From Actinomadura barringtoniae (GTDB taxonomy: Bacteria > Actinomycetota > Actinomycetes > Streptosporangiales > Streptosporangiaceae), in contig NZ_JAGEOJ010000007.1 of assembly GCF_017573505.1 (NCBI RefSeq), positions 124,001 through 188,000 of the forward strand: a DNA stretch of 64,000 nt, in the 5' to 3' direction. Position 1 is the stretch's first letter. Each line of letters starts with the position of its first letter. A model generated the notes under the pieces. It saw nothing but the letters and a program-made list of their open reading frames with translations, ran no database searches and was not told where the DNA came from. Below, one piece after another: positions 60,781 to 64,000 of this stretch. Made by a program: the position numbers and the translations under genes.

Positions 60781-61998
60781 GTGGGCGAGCCGACCGTATC
60801 GGCCATCATGAACCGGCCACTCGCCGACGTACCGGCGGAACTGGCCGACCCGCTCCGTCCCCACCTCGAGAAGGTCGCGGCCGAGATGGTCCGCGAGATC
60901 AAGGCGCTGGTCCCCGAGTACGCCAGGCCCACCGACAGCCCGTACGGCCAGCGGATGCAGTGGGCGGTCGAGCAGACCGTGACGCACTTCGTGGCGGCGT
61001 TCGGGCGCACGGACATGGAGTGGGGCACGGTCACAGAGATCTTCGAGGGCATCGGCAGCTACGAGGCGCGCAAGGGGCGCAGCCTGGACGGGCTGCAGAC
61101 CGCGATCCGGGTGAGCGGCCAGGTCGCCTGCCGCCGGTTCATCAAGTCGGCCCAGAAAGAAGAATGGTCGCTGCAGACGCTCGGCCAGATCACCGAGTCG
61201 CTGTTCGTCTTCCTGGAGAAGATCGCGGGAGCCGCGGCGCGCGGCTTCGCGTCCGCGCAGGAGCGCCTGGCCACCGAGCGCGAACGGTTCCGCTGGCGGC
61301 TGCGCGACCTGCTCGTCGAGGACCCGCCCGCCAGCCACGAGGCGATCGTCGACCTGGCCCGTTCGGCCCGCTGGGAGCCGCCGCGCACGATGGCGGTCGT
61401 CGCCGTGCGGCCGCCCGAGGACCACGGCGCCCCGGTGCTGCCGCCCGCCGTGCTGGCCGACTGGCACGGTCCCGTCCCCTACCTGATCGTCCCCGACCCC
61501 GAGGGACCCGGCCGGGACGGGCTGATCGCCTCGCTCGTGCGCAACTGCAAGGCGGCGGTCGGGCCGACCGTACCGATGACCCGCGGGGCGCTGTCGCTGC
61601 GCTGGGCGGCCCGTGCGCTCTCGTTGGTCGAACGCGGCGTGCTCCCGGCCAAGGAGCCGGTCCGCTGCCTGGACCAGCTGCCCACGCTGGTGTCGGCGAT
61701 GAGCGAGGAACTGATCGACGTCGCGCTGCGCGGCCGGCTGGCGCCGCTGATGGACCTGCCGCCGCACCGCCGCGAGCCGCTCGCCCGCACGCTCCTCACC
61801 TACATGGAGTCGCGCGACAACGCGGTAGCGGCGGCCGACCGGCTGCTGGTCCACGAGCAGACCGTGCGCTACCGGATCCGCCGCCTGGAGGAACTGCTCG
61901 GAGACGTGCTGTACGACCCCGAACACCGCATCGAGTTGTTGCTCATGCTGCACACCTGGGTCAATTTCGATCAGCTCTCGGAGGCCTCCGAACGGTGA
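60781..61998 (+). CDS. PucR/CdaR-type transcriptional regulator
   Basis: 405 residues, GTG after GGGAGG. A helical sensor region (about 20-180), a GGDEF-like middle (about 180-300) and the C-terminal PucR HTH (about 345-395, ADRLLVHEQTVRYRIRRLEELLG). A stand-alone regulator; target genes not evident. Confidence 0.9.
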   Translation: MGEPTVSAIMNRPLADVPAELADPLRPHLEKVAAEMVREIKALVPEYARPTDSPYGQRMQWAVEQTVTHFVAAFGRTDMEWGTVTEIFEGIGSYEARKGRSLDGLQTAIRVSGQVACRRFIKSAQKEEWSLQTLGQITESLFVFLEKIAGAAARGFASAQERLATERERFRWRLRDLLVEDPPASHEAIVDLARSARWEPPRTMAVVAVRPPEDHGAPVLPPAVLADWHGPVPYLIVPDPEGPGRDGLIASLVRNCKAAVGPTVPMTRGALSLRWAARALSLVERGVLPAKEPVRCLDQLPTLVSAMSEELIDVALRGRLAPLMDLPPHRREPLARTLLTYMESRDNAVAAADRLLVHEQTVRYRIRRLEELLGDVLYDPEHRIELLLMLHTWVNFDQLSEASER

Positions 61999-62062
61999 GT
62001 CAATGATCCGTTCAAGGGGCAGCAGGTCTCAAATGTCAGACCTGTGGGTAATCATTCGCGGT

Positions 62063-62371
62063 ATGAGCAGAGACAACCATTCGGGGTTGCGTTGCCCGCA
62101 CTGCCAGGCGGCTCTCACGCTCGTTCCTGCCGCCCCCGGCAAGGCCTCCACGGCCACCGCCCCCGCGCCGATATCGCTCGTTCTGCGTGACGAGCAGTCG
62201 CCTCCGCCCGTCGCCGAGGTCCTGGCCGACTACGCGAGCCGCGTCCGCGACGGCACGACCGCTGCACGCGGCGCCGCCAAGGTCCGCGCCAGCCTCGACC
62301 GCGCCCGCCAGAAGGAGACCACGCGCCGCGCCACCCAGCGCGCCGCCCGCCAAGGCTTCCGCACCGCCTGA
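62063..62371 (+). CDS. small protein with CPHC motif
   Basis: 102 residues from ATG 62063. One Cys-X2-Cys (RCPHCQAAL) near the N-terminus, then an Ala/Pro region and a basic helical C-terminus. No clear SD, so perhaps leaderless. Function unknown. Confidence 0.5.
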   Translation: MSRDNHSGLRCPHCQAALTLVPAAPGKASTATAPAPISLVLRDEQSPPPVAEVLADYASRVRDGTTAARGAAKVRASLDRARQKETTRRATQRAARQGFRTA

Positions 62372-62421
62372 CGCTCCGTCCCCTGCCCCTCAACCCCACG
62401 CCTGACCCTCAATCAGGGGGG

Positions 62422-63831
62422 CTACCAGCTGACCCAGCGGATCTCGTAGGGGCCCAGGTCCAGCGGGGTGCCGTTGATGGTGGAACGGGCGGGCTCGGCG
62501 CTGGTGTTGACGGCGAGCAGCTGCTGCTTCTGTGCGAGGGTCAGTACGGCCGGGTCGGACGATGTCGCCTGCACGAGGGGTGTTCCGGGCGGGAACCAGC
62601 GGGTGAAGTTCTGCAGCATCGTGAGCGTGGGCGTGCCGTTGTTCCCGGCCGCCGTCCCCGACCACAGGCAGCCGACGCAGTCCGCCTGGGTCGTGCTCTG
62701 CGGGCTCCAGTAGAACGCCGCCGAGGCCCCTGAACGGATGAACTGGATCAGGGCGGCGGCCTGCACGGCTCCCAGGCGCTGATCGGTCCAGGTGACGCCT
62801 TCCGGCTGGACGTACCACTCCGCCCACCAGATGGGCAGCTTGCTCTGCGTGCGCAGCCATTGCGTGACCGCGCCGAACTTGGCGAGCGCGGAGAACTCGT
62901 TCAGCTTCACGCCCGTCTGGTCCGGCAGTGAGCTGCCGTCCACCACCAGGAAGTCCGCGCCGACCTTGTTCTTGAGCCAGTACTCCACCGAGGAGAGGGC
63001 GCGGGGATCGACACTTCCCCAGGTTCCGCTGACCTGGCTGGTGGGACCTTGGCCGACGGCGTTACTGCTCATCGGAACGTACGGGCCGCCCACCTGGGCG
63101 CGCGGGTTGGCCTTCTTCACCGCCGTGTAGACCTTGTTGTAGAGGGTCGTGTAGGCGGTGTAGTCCCAGCGGCCCTGGTCGAAGAAGCCCTTGAACTCGT
63201 TCCAGACCATGAAGTAGCGCACGTCCGGGTAGCGGCGGGCGACCTGCGCCGAGAGGGCCGCGAAGTCGTCGTAGTGGGCGGCCGTGGGAGCGGTCTCGAT
63301 CTTGGCCCAGTCGGTGGTCCCGGTGCCCCCGCCCTTCATCCAGTCGGGCGCGCAGCACAGCGTGATGACCGGGACGCCCTTGGTCTGGCGGATCAGCTGG
63401 ACGCGCTTGTCGAGCGTGCCGAAGTCATAGCGGCCGGGCGCGGGCTCGGGATTGTCGGCGCCCCAGCCCATGATCGCCTGGTTCTGCGCGACCGGCTGGG
63501 CCGCGACGGCCGCCCGTTGCGCGGCGGCGCCCGAGGAGTCGGGAACGGTGTTCTGCGTGTGCGTGAAGCCCCAGGCAGGGCCGCTTCCGCCGCCCCCGAC
63601 CGCGGCTCCGGCGCCCTTGGTGCCCGTCGTCGGGGACGAGCTGGAGTCGGAGCCGGCGAACGTGACGACGGCCGGAACGGCGATCAGGACCAGGCCTATG
63701 GCGACCGCAATGGCCACCAGCAGCCTTTTACGGCCCCCGCCGCCAGTCGGGACGCCTGGCCTACCGCCTGTCGTGACGTTCGGCGTGACGCCCGCTGAGA
63801 ACGGCTGCGCACGCTTTTCTTCGATACCCAC
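62422..63831 (-). CDS. membrane-anchored GH39-like glycoside hydrolase
   Basis: 469 residues from GTG 63831, after CAGGGGG; GTG 63852 is an alternative. A cytoplasmic head, a TM anchor (about 36-60) and a Ser/Gly linker lead to a TIM-barrel hydrolase. The acid/base Glu is expected in VWNEFKG and the nucleophile Glu in IWWAEWYVQ, as in retaining clan GH-A enzymes such as GH39. A small C-terminal beta-domain ends the protein. It acts outside the cell on an unknown glycan. The window ends close upstream. Confidence 0.83.
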   Translation of the reverse strand: MGIEEKRAQPFSAGVTPNVTTGGRPGVPTGGGGRKRLLVAIAVAIGLVLIAVPAVVTFAGSDSSSSPTTGTKGAGAAVGGGGSGPAWGFTHTQNTVPDSSGAAAQRAAVAAQPVAQNQAIMGWGADNPEPAPGRYDFGTLDKRVQLIRQTKGVPVITLCCAPDWMKGGGTGTTDWAKIETAPTAAHYDDFAALSAQVARRYPDVRYFMVWNEFKGFFDQGRWDYTAYTTLYNKVYTAVKKANPRAQVGGPYVPMSSNAVGQGPTSQVSGTWGSVDPRALSSVEYWLKNKVGADFLVVDGSSLPDQTGVKLNEFSALAKFGAVTQWLRTQSKLPIWWAEWYVQPEGVTWTDQRLGAVQAAALIQFIRSGASAAFYWSPQSTTQADCVGCLWSGTAAGNNGTPTLTMLQNFTRWFPPGTPLVQATSSDPAVLTLAQKQQLLAVNTSAEPARSTINGTPLDLGPYEIRWVSW

Positions 63832-64000
63832 GAAGACCCCCTGTGACGCCACGGAGAGTGCCGGGGCGACATTTGCAGAGTGAACAGCGGGTCTGGCATG
63901 GCGATGGGGCAGCCCTGGGATTTTCCCGGCAGATTTTGGAACGAGCCATCAAGCCGTGAAGGGCTCACCCTCCGAAGCGGAATCGGGAATCGTCACCCGT
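63832..64000. other. right edge, probable promoter region
   Basis: Upstream of the glycoside hydrolase. Less GC-rich, no gene seen; likely holds its promoter. Confidence 0.4.

Noticed and set aside
1..64000. CRISPR array, rRNA or tRNA genes
   Set aside because: No regularly spaced repeats of suitable length and no conserved RNA-gene sequences were seen on either strand.

Overview
The window is GC-rich chromosomal DNA of a filamentous actinobacterium. Supporting signs are very high third-position GC, many GTG/TTG starts with GTGA/ATGA overlaps, a WhiB protein, Spo0M, an actinomycete integrative element, purS-purQ-purL, a transmembrane Ser/Thr kinase, a PucR regulator and DUF3618/holin-X membrane proteins. 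The gene content would suit the Streptosporangiales/Thermomonosporaceae, but that is inference from content, not a search. I found no rRNA, tRNA or CRISPR array.

Layout. 0.3-7.3 kb: a compact, less GC-rich integrative element resembling an AICE (HTH/Nudix-like regulator, small zinc-ribbon and membrane proteins, FtsK/TraSA translocase, excisionase, a 59-residue ribbon-helix-helix protein, tyrosine integrase), with no recognisable replication initiator. 7.4-13.7 kb: DUF4190 and LamG proteins, a sterol-carrier family protein, a Ser/Thr kinase with a collagen-like linker, a secreted subtilase, and a coiled-coil cell-wall protein behind a ydaO-type c-di-AMP riboswitch. 13.8-18.7 kb: purS, an RsbW-like ATPase, purQ, a 34-codon coupled ORF and purL with a long N-terminal extension. 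18.9-30.2 kb: a first beta-helix/TM protein, a DinB/MDMPI protein, a three-gene 2-oxoacid dehydrogenase operon, a secreted beta-propeller, DUF6458, an OmpA lipoprotein and an acyl-CoA dehydrogenase.

30.7-40.4 kb holds the most interesting locus: a processive GT2 polysaccharide synthase, four membrane-anchored right-handed beta-helix proteins in two related pairs, and UDP-glucose 6-dehydrogenase. All lie on one strand, and the first three genes are separated by single nucleotides. The simplest reading is a pathway that makes UDP-glucuronate, polymerises and exports a uronate-containing glycan, and edits or cleaves it outside the cell with AlgG/lyase-like beta-helix enzymes. The leader has a 22-bp perfect palindrome and a hairpin beside the TTG start.

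40.5-53.2 kb: a guanidine-III riboswitch with its SMR exporter, Spo0M, a second beta-helix/TM protein, an SDR, a rhomboid protease, a quinone oxidoreductase, WhiB and GNAT genes around twin palindromes, an XRE regulator with two small genes, an Uma2 relic, a MarR-MFS pair, another gene relic, and a VOC protein. 53.5-58 kb: a polyphosphate group (CYTH-CHAD, Nudix-histidine phosphatase, ppk). 58.2-64 kb: holin-X/DUF3618 proteins, a pentapeptide-repeat membrane protein, a PucR regulator, a CPHC protein and a membrane-anchored glycoside hydrolase.

A recurring oddity is short tandem duplications that span or abut stop codons (20.5, 40.4, 43.3, 44.3, 51.9 and 54.9 kb), often where convergent genes meet.
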